A stretch of DNA of 64,000 nt, from assembly GCA_003833135.1 (NCBI GenBank), contig QZLH01000115.1, positions 11,580-75,579 of the forward strand. Direction: 5' to 3'. Positions 49,823-62,449 of the stretch are shown one piece after another. The notes beneath the pieces are model-generated. The model did not search any database. It worked only from the letters and a program-made list of their open reading frames with translations, and was not told the DNA's origin. The translations under genes were made by a program, and so were the position numbers. The number at the start of each line of letters is the position of its first letter. The stretch's first letter is position 1. Source of the DNA: Oehlia diaphana. Taxonomy: Eukaryota > Glomeromycota > Glomeromycetes > Glomerales > Glomeraceae.

Positions 49823-51437
49823 CGAGATCGCATTGCTCATATTTATTTCAGCGACTTTTTTTTTTGAGTGGTCTGACGCCTATTCGTCACGTCCTGTAAG
49901 TGTATGCGAATGCGGTATAGAATAGAGTAATTTTGTGTAACAAAATTTCATACTTAATTTAAAATTAGCATTAGAATGTAAAATCAATAACAGATAATGT
50001 AAATCGTTTATAAATCATTTTTTATTTTGTGCAAAAGATAGCGTATTGTGGACTTCTTCCTAAATGTGATTGGTTCATAATGTGATACGGCAGATTTAAT
50101 CAGCACTGAAATACTACTGAAATCCATTGGACAAGAGTCACAAGACTTATTTTAAATACACGCGTGACAATTATTTTTCGTAGATTTTTCACGCGGTCGC
50201 ATTTTATCGTGCAACATTTAAAATTAATTTTTTTACTGTAGAATTTCACTTGGATGAACATTTTTTATCTTGGAATTTTTTATGACAGAAAAGTGATGTA
50301 AAACGAACTATTAAATCAAATATTTTGACAACTGGGTAACGAATTCACAGATTTTCATTGAATTTGTAAAAAGAGAATATAAAAGACCAAAATGAATGGA
50401 GTAGTACGATTTACTGACGGATCATAATAACCTGTACGGCTGTACCACAACCCCACAAAGCCAGCTCTAGGGAAAATGTATATCACATCTAAGGGTTAAT
50501 ATTAAATTACGTGATTAATCATGGAATTTTCGAAATTGGGAAAATTTTTTTAAATCACTTCTTTTTAAATGAGTAAAGATTAATTTTTTCTTAATTAAAA
50601 TCTATTCATTAGACTAAAAGTTAAAAGTTTTGTTAGATTTGATTATAGAGGTAACGCACTGTAATTGAATTGTTAGTAAAATTTCTGCTCGGAATATTTG
50701 ACTCGGAAGAAACTCCTGAAAAATGTGTAACAACTAATTAAAAAAAATGTTGGTTCTAAGAACCATTTGTAAAATCTAGGCGATTAATTTAATTGTAAAT
50801 CCATGTTTAAAAAAATTTTCCATCAAACGATCAAACGAAGGAGAATGGTGCTTTATTTGATATATGCATTAGTTTAAATATATTTTGAAACAGTAGACGA
50901 AAATATAAATAATCGATTTGCAGCACCATGCATTTGAGATCAGGTGAAAATTAGCGTAAATCATCCATATCAAAATTTTGGCATGATGTTGCGTGGGACA
51001 AATATATAACTATATATAACTGAAAAAAGAGTAAAACTAATAAGTGTATGAATGAATATTAAACGGAAATTCCACTAATAATTCCCATTTTGTAATTTGT
51101 AAAAATTCCGTACCAATAAATAAATTCTTGATTAACGTTCAAACTGGTAGTAATACAAATATTGTAAATACTTACCCTTTCCTTGTTTAGTTTGTAATTT
51201 ACTTTGTTTGGAAATAAACGAGGTTACATAATCCTAATGATATAACTATCAGGTTTTTACCCGAACAAAAAATCACCTTCATTCATTTGCAACTAACACA
51301 ACATACAAACCCTACTCTATTACACTCACTCCTTTTGATAAAAAAAAAAAATAGTTGCATTCTTTACCCGTTGACGGGTTGTTTATTCCTATATCTTATA
51401 TAGATTTTTCATATTCAAAGATAAAGTTTTTAATACT

Positions 51438-54400
51438 ATGGCAAGCCCCATGGAAATTGCCATCACTCACTACGAGGCTTTAAAAAAATATCTTTTCAGA
51501 CATCTTGCCCGGGGTATGTTATCCCTCGAATTATAGATTTACTGAATTTCTTTGATTTGAATTTTTTGTAACACTTAGATTGCAACCCTGCTTTGCGATC
51601 TTGAAATACACAGTGTTTTTATCTTAGTCTAATGTTAGATTTACTTTTTTCACTTGTGACTTCTAATTGAAATCATTTATACTTTTTATAATTTATTATA
51701 TAGAGCAAGCAAATGGCTCAAGAACGAATGCCAGAGAAAAGTTAACAAGACTTACGAAAGTACAATTTCAAGAACTTTCCACAGATGTCTATGACGAATT
51801 AACTAGAAGATTAATGGATACGAATGAAGGTACTATAAAATATTTAATTTCTAATACTTTATTTAAAAATTAATTAATTAAATTCTTTGATCTTACATAT
51901 TTGAAATCCAATTTTATAGTTCCATTTCTTCCCGTACGTGATGAATTCCATCCAAAGAGAAATCAAGCTCGACAAAAATTAGCTACATTACCTCAGAATC
52001 GATTTAAAGATTTAGCAAGTGATGTTTATTATGAATTAGAACGTAGATATCCTGAACTCAAAGATATGGAGGTAAAATTGATGTTTTTATTTTTATTCTT
52101 AGCAAATTTTTTTTTTTTTTTACCTATGTATTTATTTGTTGTTTAACGCAATAATATGCTAGTTCTCATCAACACCAGCATCATCAAGATCGAATACTCA
52201 ACCACAAAATCCTCAACAAAATCCTCAACAAAACAAAATACCATCTGACGGAGTCAAATCTCAAACGTCAAGAGCTAATAACATCGTACCAGAAATTAGT
52301 ACTTTAGTACAAGAAACTATTTCTGTAGATTATCATGTTCAAAAACAACCAGAAATGCAAAAAATCAATAATAATAATAATAATGATTCCGAAGTCACAA
52401 GCCCACAATCTTATTCTTCTTCATCTCCAACAAATAATAACAATACTAATAATTATCCTCCCGTACCTGAGGGTATGCCACCAGAGTATAATTCTCCACG
52501 ATCTCCGCGTAGTCGTACCCAATCTTCTGCTTCATCCGTATCTGATTTTGGACGCCGCTATGCAAATGGAATGAGCGTTAGTAGTATGAGCAGCATGTCA
52601 AGTAAAAATACACAAAATAGAGATACTGTCAACAGTCAAAAAAGTAATAAACCCCCTGATGCTGCTGTCAATTTTGCTTCTCTTGATAGTTTGATGGCTG
52701 ATTTGGGTGATATGATTGATAAAAAGGCAAGCGGAAGTGCAAGCTCCTCTCCAAAACAACCTCAAGTACAGACTTTTGTAAGTTTAATTATTATGTTTTT
52801 TTTTGCTGATTTTGGGATTTTGGATTTTGCTAATTTTTATATTGAAAATTTTTTTTATGTTTTTGAAATAGCCTTATGCTGAAGTTGAAAAAGTTAAATC
52901 AGATTACGAGTTACGTATTGCTAACCTTCAAAAACGAATAAAAGAATTGGAAAATGAACTTTCGGTAGATATAAATTTATAATTTCAGTTTAAACTTTCC
53001 TTTTTTTTTAAAGTAACTAAATAAATATGATTTTTTTTCTCAAAGACAAAAGAAGCTGGCACTGATGATGATAGTGCTAGAGTAAGAGAACTTGAAAAGC
53101 AACTTGAAGAACAAAAGCAAATTAACAAGAAGCAAACAACAAAGATGACTGAATTAGAACGTGAATTTGATAAATTAACCGAAGACCATCATCAACAGCA
53201 AGAGGTTTGAATTAAGAACTTTCTTTTGGTTCGATATGGTTAATTTTTATTAATTCTATATCGTCCACTTTTAGGTCGCTAATGACGTTCAAAAAGAGGC
53301 AACTGGTTTATTAGAAGAAATTAAAGAAATTTCGAAGCGAAATGAAGAATTGTGTGCTGAAAAGGAAGATGATGCTGAAAAAATCAAGTCTTTGATGGGA
53401 GAAATAAATGATTGGAAAAATAAATATGAAAAGATAAGGACTGAATTAAGGAATTTGAAAGGTAAATAAAAATTTTTTTTGATAAATTAATTTGAAGATA
53501 TTTTTTATCCAACACTAAATATATATGTTTATTATATTGTAGCAACTTCATCTTTTTACAAAGAAGCGCCTAAAGTTGATATTGTGAAGGATAATTCATT
53601 AGCCCCAACACCCGATGGTGGGATCGAGGAATCTAGAATTGTTTCTTATCAAGTTGCAATAGATGACTTGTTAAGATCTGGAAGGTGTGACACACATTCT
53701 TACTGTTGATTTCAATTATTATATCACTTAAGTAATTTTTCTTTTTAGATCCGATGATCCAACAAATGTTCTTATGGCTATGAAGTCAATTGTTATTGCT
53801 TGTAAGAGTATAACTGAAGAGGTTGATAATTACGAGCAACGCAAAAGTGCATATATGAATGCAGAAGATAAATCTAATCTTGATGCTTGTAAAGCGAGGC
53901 TTTCGGTTACACTTAAGAATCTTATGACATCCGCCAAAAATCATGCAACTGGATATGGTATATCACCAGTTAGTTTATTGGATGCCTCAGCAGGTCATCT
54001 GACTGCAACTATTGTCGATTTGGTGAAAGCGGTTAAACTTAGACGTGAGCGTGGTCAGAACAATAATCTTAACCCAGATTCTTATCCTTTTCAAATTCCG
54101 TCAGAACCTTTGCCTACAAATAATTTTAGTTCCGAAATAGCACCTCTTAGAACCAAAAATAGTCAGAATGAAATGAATTCTGGCTCAGATAATCAAATGA
54201 ATGGAGTTAAAACAGTAGATATTGATGAGTTAAAGGTAAATTTATTAATTACAATGGAGTATTTTATTTTAAATTTAACAAATATTCGTTTCTAATTTTT
54301 ATATCGTTAATTTAAAGGATTTCTTGGAACGCCAAACAGAGGCCATCGTACATGCAATTCATACTCTCTTACAGGCTATCCGCGGTGGTGCAACATATAG

Positions 54401-54701
54401 TACAAGTAGCGATCTAACTGACAATATCAACACAATTACATCAATAGTGCTGACGGTTATTAAAGTTTGTCAAGATTCATTTAAATCGTCAGCTGGAGCA
54501 ATATATCGAACAAGGGGTGATATTATACTGAAAGAATTGGAAAATAATGTTGATAAATTAGAAGAAATGAATGATTTAATAGCCAAAGATAGTACGGACT
54601 TTATGTCAAATAAGACTTCAAAACAGCGATTGGCAGGTGCTTCATTTGAAATAGCTAAATTTACAAAGGAACTTGTTGGTTTAGTTAAAAAAGATGATTA
54701 A
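51438..54701 (+). CDS. SPA2: Spa2-like polarisome scaffold
   Basis: Predicted 806 residues, exons 51438-51513, 51704-51829, 51920-52071, 52163-52777, 52872-52964, 53046-53204, 53275-53461, 53543-53684, 53749-54235, 54318-54701. Two N-terminal Spa2-homology (GIT) repeats are visible: AREKLTRLTKVQFQELSTDV and ARQKLATLPQNRFKDLASDV, each followed by YxELxRR. A Gln/Asn/Ser-rich disordered stretch follows (about 120-320), then a coiled coil (about 325-470) and a conserved C-terminal helical domain (LERQTEAIVHAIHTLLQAIR). In yeasts Spa2 organises Bni1, Pea2, Bud6 and MAP-kinase kinases at growth tips; here it should act at hyphal apices. The convergent neighbour is the dehydrogenase gene. All internal frames and phases close. 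Confidence 0.92.
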
Positions 54702-55324
54702 CGATTAAAAAAAAAAAAATTTAATAATAATTCTTAAGGTAAAACTTACCTATAATTGTGTTATTGAGAGCGGTAATTGATAATATGTTTGTAAGTTTTA
54801 TTTATTTATTTATTCATATAGAACATTTTTTCATTTAAATTCTTTTCGGACATTATAAAAGTGAGTTTTAACTGTGTACACATTATACTTACTATATATA
54901 CACAAAAAGATCACTTAATTAGCATTATCAAAATTATATTTGTATACTTTTGGACAAAAAAACTTAAGAATTTACATTCATTTTTTATTATTTAACCTTA
55001 GAACTTTTTTTTTGAATTTTTTTTTTTGAGTTAAATTTTATTAGTGTATATTATTAAACATAAAAAAAAAAAATTTATTTATATAATAAAAAGCTTTATA
55101 CTTTTTTGATATCAAATTTGTGTGTAAAAATTTTCAATAAACAAACTAAATATTTAATTAAGAACACTTAGAATGTACATATAGTAATAAAATTGTGTTA
55201 ATAATAAAATTGTTAATAATAAGAGTTTTATTGTCATATAATTTTACCCAAAAAAGTTTTTTTTTTTTTTTTTTAGCAATAATATTTATAATATTAATAA
55301 TAGTGTATATTTTTTCATATTGAT
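54702..55324. other. 3' intergenic between convergent genes
   Basis: AT-rich with several poly-T and poly-A tracts serving as likely 3' ends for SPA2 and the dehydrogenase gene. No gene. Confidence 0.5.
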
Positions 55325-56506
55325 CTAATATGTGTAAAATCCTGCACCGCTTTTTCTACCAAGTTTGCCTTCTTTAACTAAATCATCCAACTTTTTAATG
55401 GGAGCGACAAGGCCAGCATCAATTTTTCCATCTTTACGCCATCCATCCACAATAGATTTAAGAGTATCTAATCCTACAAACTAAGATATTTTTTTAAAGT
55501 AAGACAAAAAAAAAGAATAAATAATTTGTTTTAATTATTAATTCGAACAAAATTTTCTTACAAACTTAATAATATTAAACTTACATCAGATAATTCAAAT
55601 GGACCCATTGGCATTCCAGCACCTAATTTCATGGCAGTATCAATATCTTCAGTAGTAGCCTCACCACGTTCAGCAAGACGAACAGCTTCCATTAAATAGG
55701 GTACAAGCAATCGGTTTACAATAAATCTAAAAAGTGATAATTTAATTTTTTTTGTTTTATTAAAAATGTATAATCTTTTTTTTTTATTATTAACATACAT
55801 ACCCAGGAGTATCCTTACAAGTTACTGGAGTTTTTTTCATTCTCTTTGTAACATCAACTAATTTTTGATAAGTATCTTCACTAGTTTGATCATTTTTAAT
55901 AATTTCAACCAATTTCATTTGAGGTACAGGATTAAAAAAATGTAAACCAGCAAATTTATCTTGCCTTTCAGTTATTTTAGAAATTTCTGATATAGGTAAA
56001 CTACTTGTATTTGAAGCAAAAATTGTATTAGGTTTAGATATTTTATCTAATTTTTTAAATAAATTTTGTTTTGTTTCTAAATTTTCTACTATAGCTTCAA
56101 TAATTAAATCAGTATTTTCTGCACCTTTTTCACTATTAGTTTCAGTTTTAATATTTGACCAAGTAGTTTCTATAAAAGATTTTTGTGAATTTTCATCATC
56201 TTTAAACTGTTTTTTTGCTATCCTAGATAATGATGCATCAATTATCTTTTTTCCTTTTTCAATAAATACTTGTTCTATATCTACCATAGTTACTTTAAAC
56301 CCATTTTGTGCTGCTACTTGAACTATACCAGCTCCCATAAGTCCTGAACCATAAACTGTAATATTTTGTATAGAATTATTATTTGGTGTGGTTGTTGAAA
56401 AATTATTATTTAATAATAATGGACGTAATAAGGATGTTTTAAATGAAATTTTCGTTGCATTATTTGTTAAATGACCACGAAAAGATGATAGAATGAATTG
56501 TGCCAT
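55325..56506 (-). CDS. HADH: Mitochondrial 3-hydroxyacyl-CoA dehydrogenase
   Basis: Predicted 333 residues, exons (minus strand) 56506-55803, 55726-55585, 55480-55325. It oxidises L-3-hydroxyacyl-CoA to 3-ketoacyl-CoA with NAD+, the third step of beta-oxidation. An N-terminal arginine/serine/threonine-rich presequence (about 1-45, ending near FSTT) suggests mitochondria. The NAD-binding motif [17 protein letters not shown] is at about 53-69. [11 protein letters not shown] and the catalytic HFFNPVP histidine are present. The C-terminal domain ([26 protein letters not shown]) is complete and ends KSGAGFYTY. Full length for the single-domain enzyme. A peroxisomal signal is absent. Confidence 0.93.
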
Positions 56507-56927
56507 TTTTTTTTCTTTTCCTATTTTTTTTTTACGAATAAAATACTTTTTTATAAGATTCGAATAATTTTTTTTTTTTTTTTTTTTGAAACTAATTTAT
56601 GATTAAGTTGGATCGGATCAATCTAAAATTGGTCGATCCGTTATGATTTACTGTTATTTACTGCGGTGTTACGACGCACTTTTACACCGCTTAATCCACC
56701 TTCTTCGATTATGCAAGATGATAAAATGTCAAAGATTAGTTTATTCAATCTCGGTAAAAGCATAAATCGTGATATTGCAACTCAATTTAAAGAACGATTC
56801 ATGTGAATAATCACATGAATAAAAATCGAAAAACTCTATATTTGCATGTTTAAAAAATTATTTTTTTTTTTTTTCGATGTGATATTTCTTAGATTTTTTT
56901 TCTCTCTTTTTTTAAAGATCTTGAAAC

Positions 56928-56958
<31 letters not shown>

Positions 56959-57585
56959 AAAAATAAAAAAAAAAAAAAAAAAAATTTTTTTTTTAAGCCC
57001 CAATTTTTTTCGTCGTTCCTTCAAAATTTCCTTTTTTTTTTTTTTTCTATTTTTTTTTTTTTTGATTTTTTTTTTTTTTTTTTTAAAAAAACATAAAAAA
57101 AAAAAAAAAAAAAAACAAAAAAAAATATTTAAAAATAAACAATATATGATTGATGTACGAACAAAAATGATGGTTATGAGGAAGGAAGTCGGACTGCAAT
57201 AAAATACAAGCTAAAAAATATATAAAAAAGTTTGGTTGTGATATAAATGTGTTATGAAAAAATGTTAAAAAGGAACGATGCTCATCTAATAAAGAAAATT
57301 TTCAAAATATATAAAATGTTGAAATCACCAAATCCACGTATCATGAAGAATGAGTAATATATATATATAAACACAAATTGAAAGAAATGGGCTATCATAT
57401 ATAAAAAGAGAAAAAGCATATATATACGCACATAGTACATATACATATACGTAAGAACGTAACACATTGATCCCTTCTGATATTTTACTTAATTGGAATC
57501 ACAACCTTTTTTGTGTTTGACCTTAAATAGAAATCAAACAAGCCGTAGAATGTCCTGCTGACTTCTTTTGTCGCCTTGTGAAGAT
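56507..57585. other. Intergenic with long homopolymer tracts
   Basis: 56,860-57,125 is almost entirely alternating runs of T and A, up to about 27 in a row, a likely sequencing and assembly weak point. The Lys/Phe frames across it are artefacts. No gene seen. Confidence 0.6.
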
Positions 57586-59858
57586 TTACATATCTTGCAC
57601 CGAGCTTGATATGCTTCCGCTCATTACCCGGTCTTCATTATACGTGAAGCCGGCAAATTGTCGTTGTACAGTTTCTGATAGATGTGGTTCATTTACATAA
57701 GAATCTTGAGGAGTTTCTGAGGTAAATTCCTCATCAAAATTTGAAGTATCAATAGCAGATTCCTTATTTTTTTTAAAAAAAAAGTTAATATTAATCTGAA
57801 TTCATAAGTCTCCAAAATGAGAATTTCATTAATTACATACCACACTAGGTTTAAATGGTGGCTGTACTTTCTTTTGCATCAATCTTCTCCAATCAATTGA
57901 AGCAAAGAAAGGATGATCTTTTATTTCTTGTGCACCATTATTTCCAAGGCGTTGAGTGGGTTCCCGAGTTAATAACTATTTATATTAAAATATACTGGTT
58001 TAATGAAAGTTATCATTATATCGATAATTGATCAATAAAAAGAATACAAACCCCCGATAATAAACTTCTTGCATCGTTCCCAACTTCTTCTGGAAATCTT
58101 AACTCGTCCTGTAAAATTTTTCTATACATTTCATTTGTATTTTCATCGTAAAACGGTGGCAAACCCGTCAACATTTCGAACAATAAAACTCCTAGAGTCC
58201 ACCAATCTACTGTTTTTGTATAACCATGACCTAACAATAATTCGGGAGCAAGGTATTCCGGCGTCCCACAAAAAGTATGGGTTGTTTCTGATTCAGTCAT
58301 ATTTAATTTACAGAGACCGAAATCGCATAAAGCGATATGACCTGAATAGTCTAGCAGAATATTTTCTGGTTTTAAATCCCTTTGAATATCGAAAATATAT
58401 TAAATGCGAAAAAAAAGGCAAAAAGAAATTGTCAATACGATTTTGATTTAAAACAATGTTTTGTTCAGAAACTCATTTTCAAAGAATTTTCATTATTTTT
58501 TTACTAACCGGTAAACCACATTGAAATCATGTAAACATTCCAATGCGCAAAGTAATTCAGCGGCATAAAACCTTGATCTCTCTTCATCAAATCGTCCTTC
58601 CCTTTGCAAATGATGAAACAATTCACCACCATTAACAAAAGCAAGCACCAAATACAATTTCTCTGGACTTTGGAAAGAGAATTTTAGCGGTACAATGAAA
58701 GGATTGTTGATTTGTGCTAAAACTGTACGCTCCGCTAATGTATGATTAACCTCTGATCGGGAAACGATATGAGCTTTACGAATGGTTTTTAGCGCATAAA
58801 TTCGAGAAGTGTCCTTTTTTCGTACTTGCATGACCTAACATATCGATATACGCATATTAATACATTAAATAAATCTTTTTTCTTTAAATGACTGAAAACG
58901 TAAAAATAACTGCGGATTTCAACATCACTTTCTATTATCAAAATGTGATAGGTACCTTGCCAAAACTGCCCTTGCCAATGACTTTTAATAAATCAAATGC
59001 ATCGATTGTTAAGGGGATATTTGCCTAATAAATAGCATTGATGGTTTCGAAATGTCAAAATTTGAAAAAAAATGAAATGAACTACCAAATGAAAATAAAA
59101 AATGCTTATATACATGATCCTTCTTGTAACAAATGTGAACATGTACACTACCCGTTCCACCTGCTAGATTGAACCAATTTTCATGCAATTTCTAAATATA
59201 AAAAAAGAAACAACAAGAAAATTAGAGACTATAATAAAATTGGCATTAAGTCACTATTAAATTTTAATTCTACTTACGTTTGGATCATTAAAACTAGGTG
59301 CAATTTTTACGCCACCAAGGAAAACGTCATTTCCCATATCATTAGTATGTTGGCCAGTCTGAGTAGATTTACGTAAATAAATTTGTATCGATACATCAGA
59401 CTCTCTTGAGACATCGCTATAAAATATACAACAAAAAAAAATCAGATCAAAGAATTAAAACTAGAAACTAGATCAAAATCAAAATTATTGATGATAATAT
59501 AACTAACTTTCCATACTCACAAATGCGCTCGATACTGCCAAGTGGGGTTTTGAACTTCACCGCCCAAAGCATCGATCAAGACTTCGTTTTTGTCAAACTC
59601 TAGAACTACATAAGGAAGCCACCAACATTGTTTCCTTTGCATGCTGTCTCTATTACCCCTTGTATTCGTTGGGACTGATGAAAAATGCTGTGGAATTTGT
59701 GGAGGTCTTATGCCAGGAGGTAAAGTGATTCCACGAGCTTCAACTACACGGATGAGCAAAAGTCCAGAAGCTGGTATAGGTGTAGGGGAAGTAGGCGTTG
59801 AAGGAACACCATCAGTTCCCACAGAAGGATTTTGAGGTCTTTGATTCCAAAGACGCAT
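57586..59858 (-). CDS. SCH9: Sch9-like AGC kinase with N-terminal C2-like region
   Basis: Predicted 529 residues, exons (minus strand) 59858-59521, 59416-59278, 59191-59114, 59024-58956, 58834-58509, 58379-58052, 57975-57841, 57762-57586. The C2-like region (about 30-185: [44 protein letters not shown]) precedes the kinase. This is the arrangement of fungal Sch9. Kinase landmarks are [30 protein letters not shown], activation loop [12 protein letters not shown], and [13 protein letters not shown]. The tail has the turn motif SETPQD and the hydrophobic motif FAGFTY, the site that TORC1 phosphorylates in Sch9. Somewhat short for Sch9 because the N-terminal disordered part is small. The gene is divergent from the RCC1-repeat gene. 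I chose the ATG at 59,858, the first in frame. Confidence 0.9.
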
Positions 59859-60526
59859 TATGGACAAAAATCGTTTTTATTTAGTTTAATTTAGTTTTAA
59901 GAAACCGTATAAAGAAAGAGAGATTTTTTTTTTTTATTTTTGTGATAAAAGTAGAAATGATTTTTAAAATGAAGTTTTTTTTTTCTGACTAATAAACGTA
60001 AAATAACAAAAAAAAAAATAACGGAGAAAATTATTCGTGGAAGTCAAAATAGATATTCTTTTAATATCTTACTTTAAAACCCAAACCAGTTACTTTGATG
60101 GACAATATTATACTTTTACTAAATATTAAATTGTTATAATATGTATTCTTTGTCATGATATAATTGGTTCAATGTAAACCATTTTTAATTACAATCAATA
60201 AAATCAATAAGATAAAATTTTTATAAATAGTTTTTATATCTTATAATAATAGGTTCGGAGAATTGAAATTCTATATTTATCAAAATTAGCTTAATTGCAA
60301 AATTGATGTTTTATTATGCAAATAGTAACGTTTTACAATCAGATATGTAAATAATAAATGAAAATCTTAAATTTACCTATCAGATTTAGATTTTAAACAT
60401 CATTTTTTTTTTAAAAAAAAAAAAATCTATGCTTAATAATCATTAATGTAATTTTACGCTAGGTTTGACGCTCTACATAGCATTTTTTATTTTATCATTC
60501 TGTACTTTTTGCTTCGTACATTTATT
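59859..60526. other. Divergent promoter region
   Basis: 668 bp between SCH9 and the RCC1-repeat gene. A T/A switch tract lies at about 60,403-60,425. Nothing else recognised. Confidence 0.5.
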
Positions 60527-61819
60527 ATGCCAATTATTCAATCCAATAAATTGTTTGCATGTGGATCTAATGGTAATGGACAACTTGGAATAGGATCATT
60601 TGAAGATACTAATATTCCCACTGCTTGTAAATTCTTTATAACGAAACAAACAGAACAGCAACTTGAGTCGCAAGAATTCCAGCTATCACAAGAAACTTTT
60701 AACTCGGTTTTAGAAAATTTAGACTCTAAACCAAAAGTTATATCTGGCGGAGGAAATCATTCTGCTATCATAACATCATTTGGAGAATTATGGATGAGCG
60801 GACTAAATAATGATGGACAATGTGGTATCGCATCTGATTCTCTAAGAGAGTCCAAGTTTAATAAAGTAGAAATTATTGATGAACATGAGGTAAGACGATG
60901 GAAATATGTAACTTGTGGTTGGAATTTTAGTTTAGCCGTAGAAGAAGAAAATGGATACATTTATTCATTCGGTAAAGGAGTTTATGGAGAGTTAGGATGT
61001 GGTGAGAATGTGAAAGTGACGGGTGGGAGAGGAATGAGAATAAAAAGTGTTGAGGGAGTGGAGAAAGTTGTCTGTGGTTTAAGACATGTTGTATGCTTGA
61101 ATAAGGAGGGGAAGTGTTTCGGTTGGGGGAGTAACAAATATGGACAATTAACAAAATTTGATAAAGACAATAATGAACAATCACATAAAAAGAAGAAAGA
61201 AACATTATATTTTGAACCTGCTAGAATATTTCATGATTTGGATCTTAGAGTGATAGATGTGGCCTGTGGACAATATCATACAGTGGTACTGACAAGTGAT
61301 GGAGAACTTTATACATTTGGATTGAATAAATATGGGCAATTGGGATATGATTTTCCAAATAAAATAAAATTTTCAGATATACCTAAAAAAATTGATCATG
61401 AATCAATTGGAAAAGTTAAGAATATATATTGTGGATGGAATAATACTATAATAATACGTGATGATGATAAATTATTAGTATGGGGGAGAAATGATCATGG
61501 ACAGTGTGGAAAGAATAATCCTGAAGATGAGAATGATGTGGATGGATGGATGGATAAGCCTGTTCCTTTATATTATTTGCCACAGAATTTGATATTAAAT
61601 GAAGAATTTGAAATTGAGGAATGTGCATGTGGATCAGAACACACTTTAATCATTTCTAAAAAAGGGGAATGTTTAAGTTGGGGATGGAATGAACATGGAA
61701 ATTGTGGAATTGGAGATAACGAAAACAGATGGCAACCCGTAAAAGTAAGGAAAGCAGGGAATATTAAGAAGGTTGGGGGAGGATGCGGAAATTCTTGGAT
61801 TTGGGTGCAAGACGGATAA
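60527..61819 (+). CDS. RCC1-repeat protein (possibly Ats1/Kti13-like)
   Basis: Intronless, 430 residues from the ATG at 60,527 (upstream in-frame codons lack an ATG). At least five RCC1/propeller repeats: LFACGSNGNGQLGIG, LWMSGLNNDGQCGI, YIYSFGKGVYGELGCG, CFGWGSNKYGQL, LYTFGLNKYGQLG, LLVWGRNDHGQCG, CLSWGWNEHGNCGIGDN, with ACGxxHT-type ends. Seven blades would form a closed propeller with no extra domain. The opening resembles yeast Ats1/Kti13, which works with the diphthamide and Elongator tRNA-modification pathways, but a RanGEF or other RCC1-family role cannot be excluded. Confidence 0.88.
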   Translation: MPIIQSNKLFACGSNGNGQLGIGSFEDTNIPTACKFFITKQTEQQLESQEFQLSQETFNSVLENLDSKPKVISGGGNHSAIITSFGELWMSGLNNDGQCGIASDSLRESKFNKVEIIDEHEVRRWKYVTCGWNFSLAVEEENGYIYSFGKGVYGELGCGENVKVTGGRGMRIKSVEGVEKVVCGLRHVVCLNKEGKCFGWGSNKYGQLTKFDKDNNEQSHKKKKETLYFEPARIFHDLDLRVIDVACGQYHTVVLTSDGELYTFGLNKYGQLGYDFPNKIKFSDIPKKIDHESIGKVKNIYCGWNNTIIIRDDDKLLVWGRNDHGQCGKNNPEDENDVDGWMDKPVPLYYLPQNLILNEEFEIEECACGSEHTLIISKKGECLSWGWNEHGNCGIGDNENRWQPVKVRKAGNIKKVGGGCGNSWIWVQDG

Positions 61820-62449
61820 TAAGAGCTGCGGCAAAAAAAAAATATAATTTAGATGACAGATTAATTTATTATTAATTATAATTTTAATTTAAATGTTCAC
61901 ATTTGTGATCTTATTGATCTTATCCGATTAGGTTTACTATTAATAATTTCATCATTACATATTGTAAATAGAGTTTTTAGCCGCAACCAAAATAATCCAA
62001 ATTAATTTTGTTTCTCATCGGAAACGATGGAAGATGACGTAATACAAAATTACAATTAATATATGTGGGAATAAAATACGTTGTCCAATTAAATGGTATA
62101 TTATCAAAAAAGCCATATTCCAAAGAAGGGATATCTGATTTTCTCTATGATCTATTTTTTTCGGTGATACGCAACGTAATCTACGTAATCTATCCATCTC
62201 TAATCTAGATGGTCTCGAATGTGATCACAAATTTAAAAAAGACATGCATTGTGCTATTTTTTCACGTGAGACTACAAATAATTATATAAATTGCCTATCT
62301 GTTGAAACTATCAATAACTACAATTAATATCCAAATATCTAAAATAACAAAACCATAACAAGCAATTCCAAATAAAAGAATACTTTCCCTTATTTTCTAT
62401 TTTAATATTTATTTTAGTGTTCAATTCTAAAGAACCCTATTTCATAAAA
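61820..62449. other. Intergenic
   Basis: AT-rich, no gene or element recognised. Presumably the 3' end of the RCC1-repeat gene and the LAMTOR1 promoter. Confidence 0.5.

Larger units (their letters stand above)
47912..51437. other. Intergenic region with two MITEs
   Basis: Besides the elements listed at 48,435 and 49,511, a stretch at about 48,800-48,960 resembles the 3' flank of the secreted-protein genes (CTGCTTATTTCCTTTTA, GTAACACTTT), a dispersed repeat. No gene supported. Confidence 0.45.

Noticed and set aside
56846..57202. Lys/Phe-rich frames on both strands
   Set aside because: Translations of homopolymer runs.
59859..59867. Extending the Sch9-like kinase three codons upstream
   Set aside because: That extension would start at TTG; the ATG at 59,858 is the first proper start.
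60509..60526. Extending the RCC1-repeat protein upstream
   Set aside because: The codon at 60,509 is TTG; the ATG at 60,527 is used.
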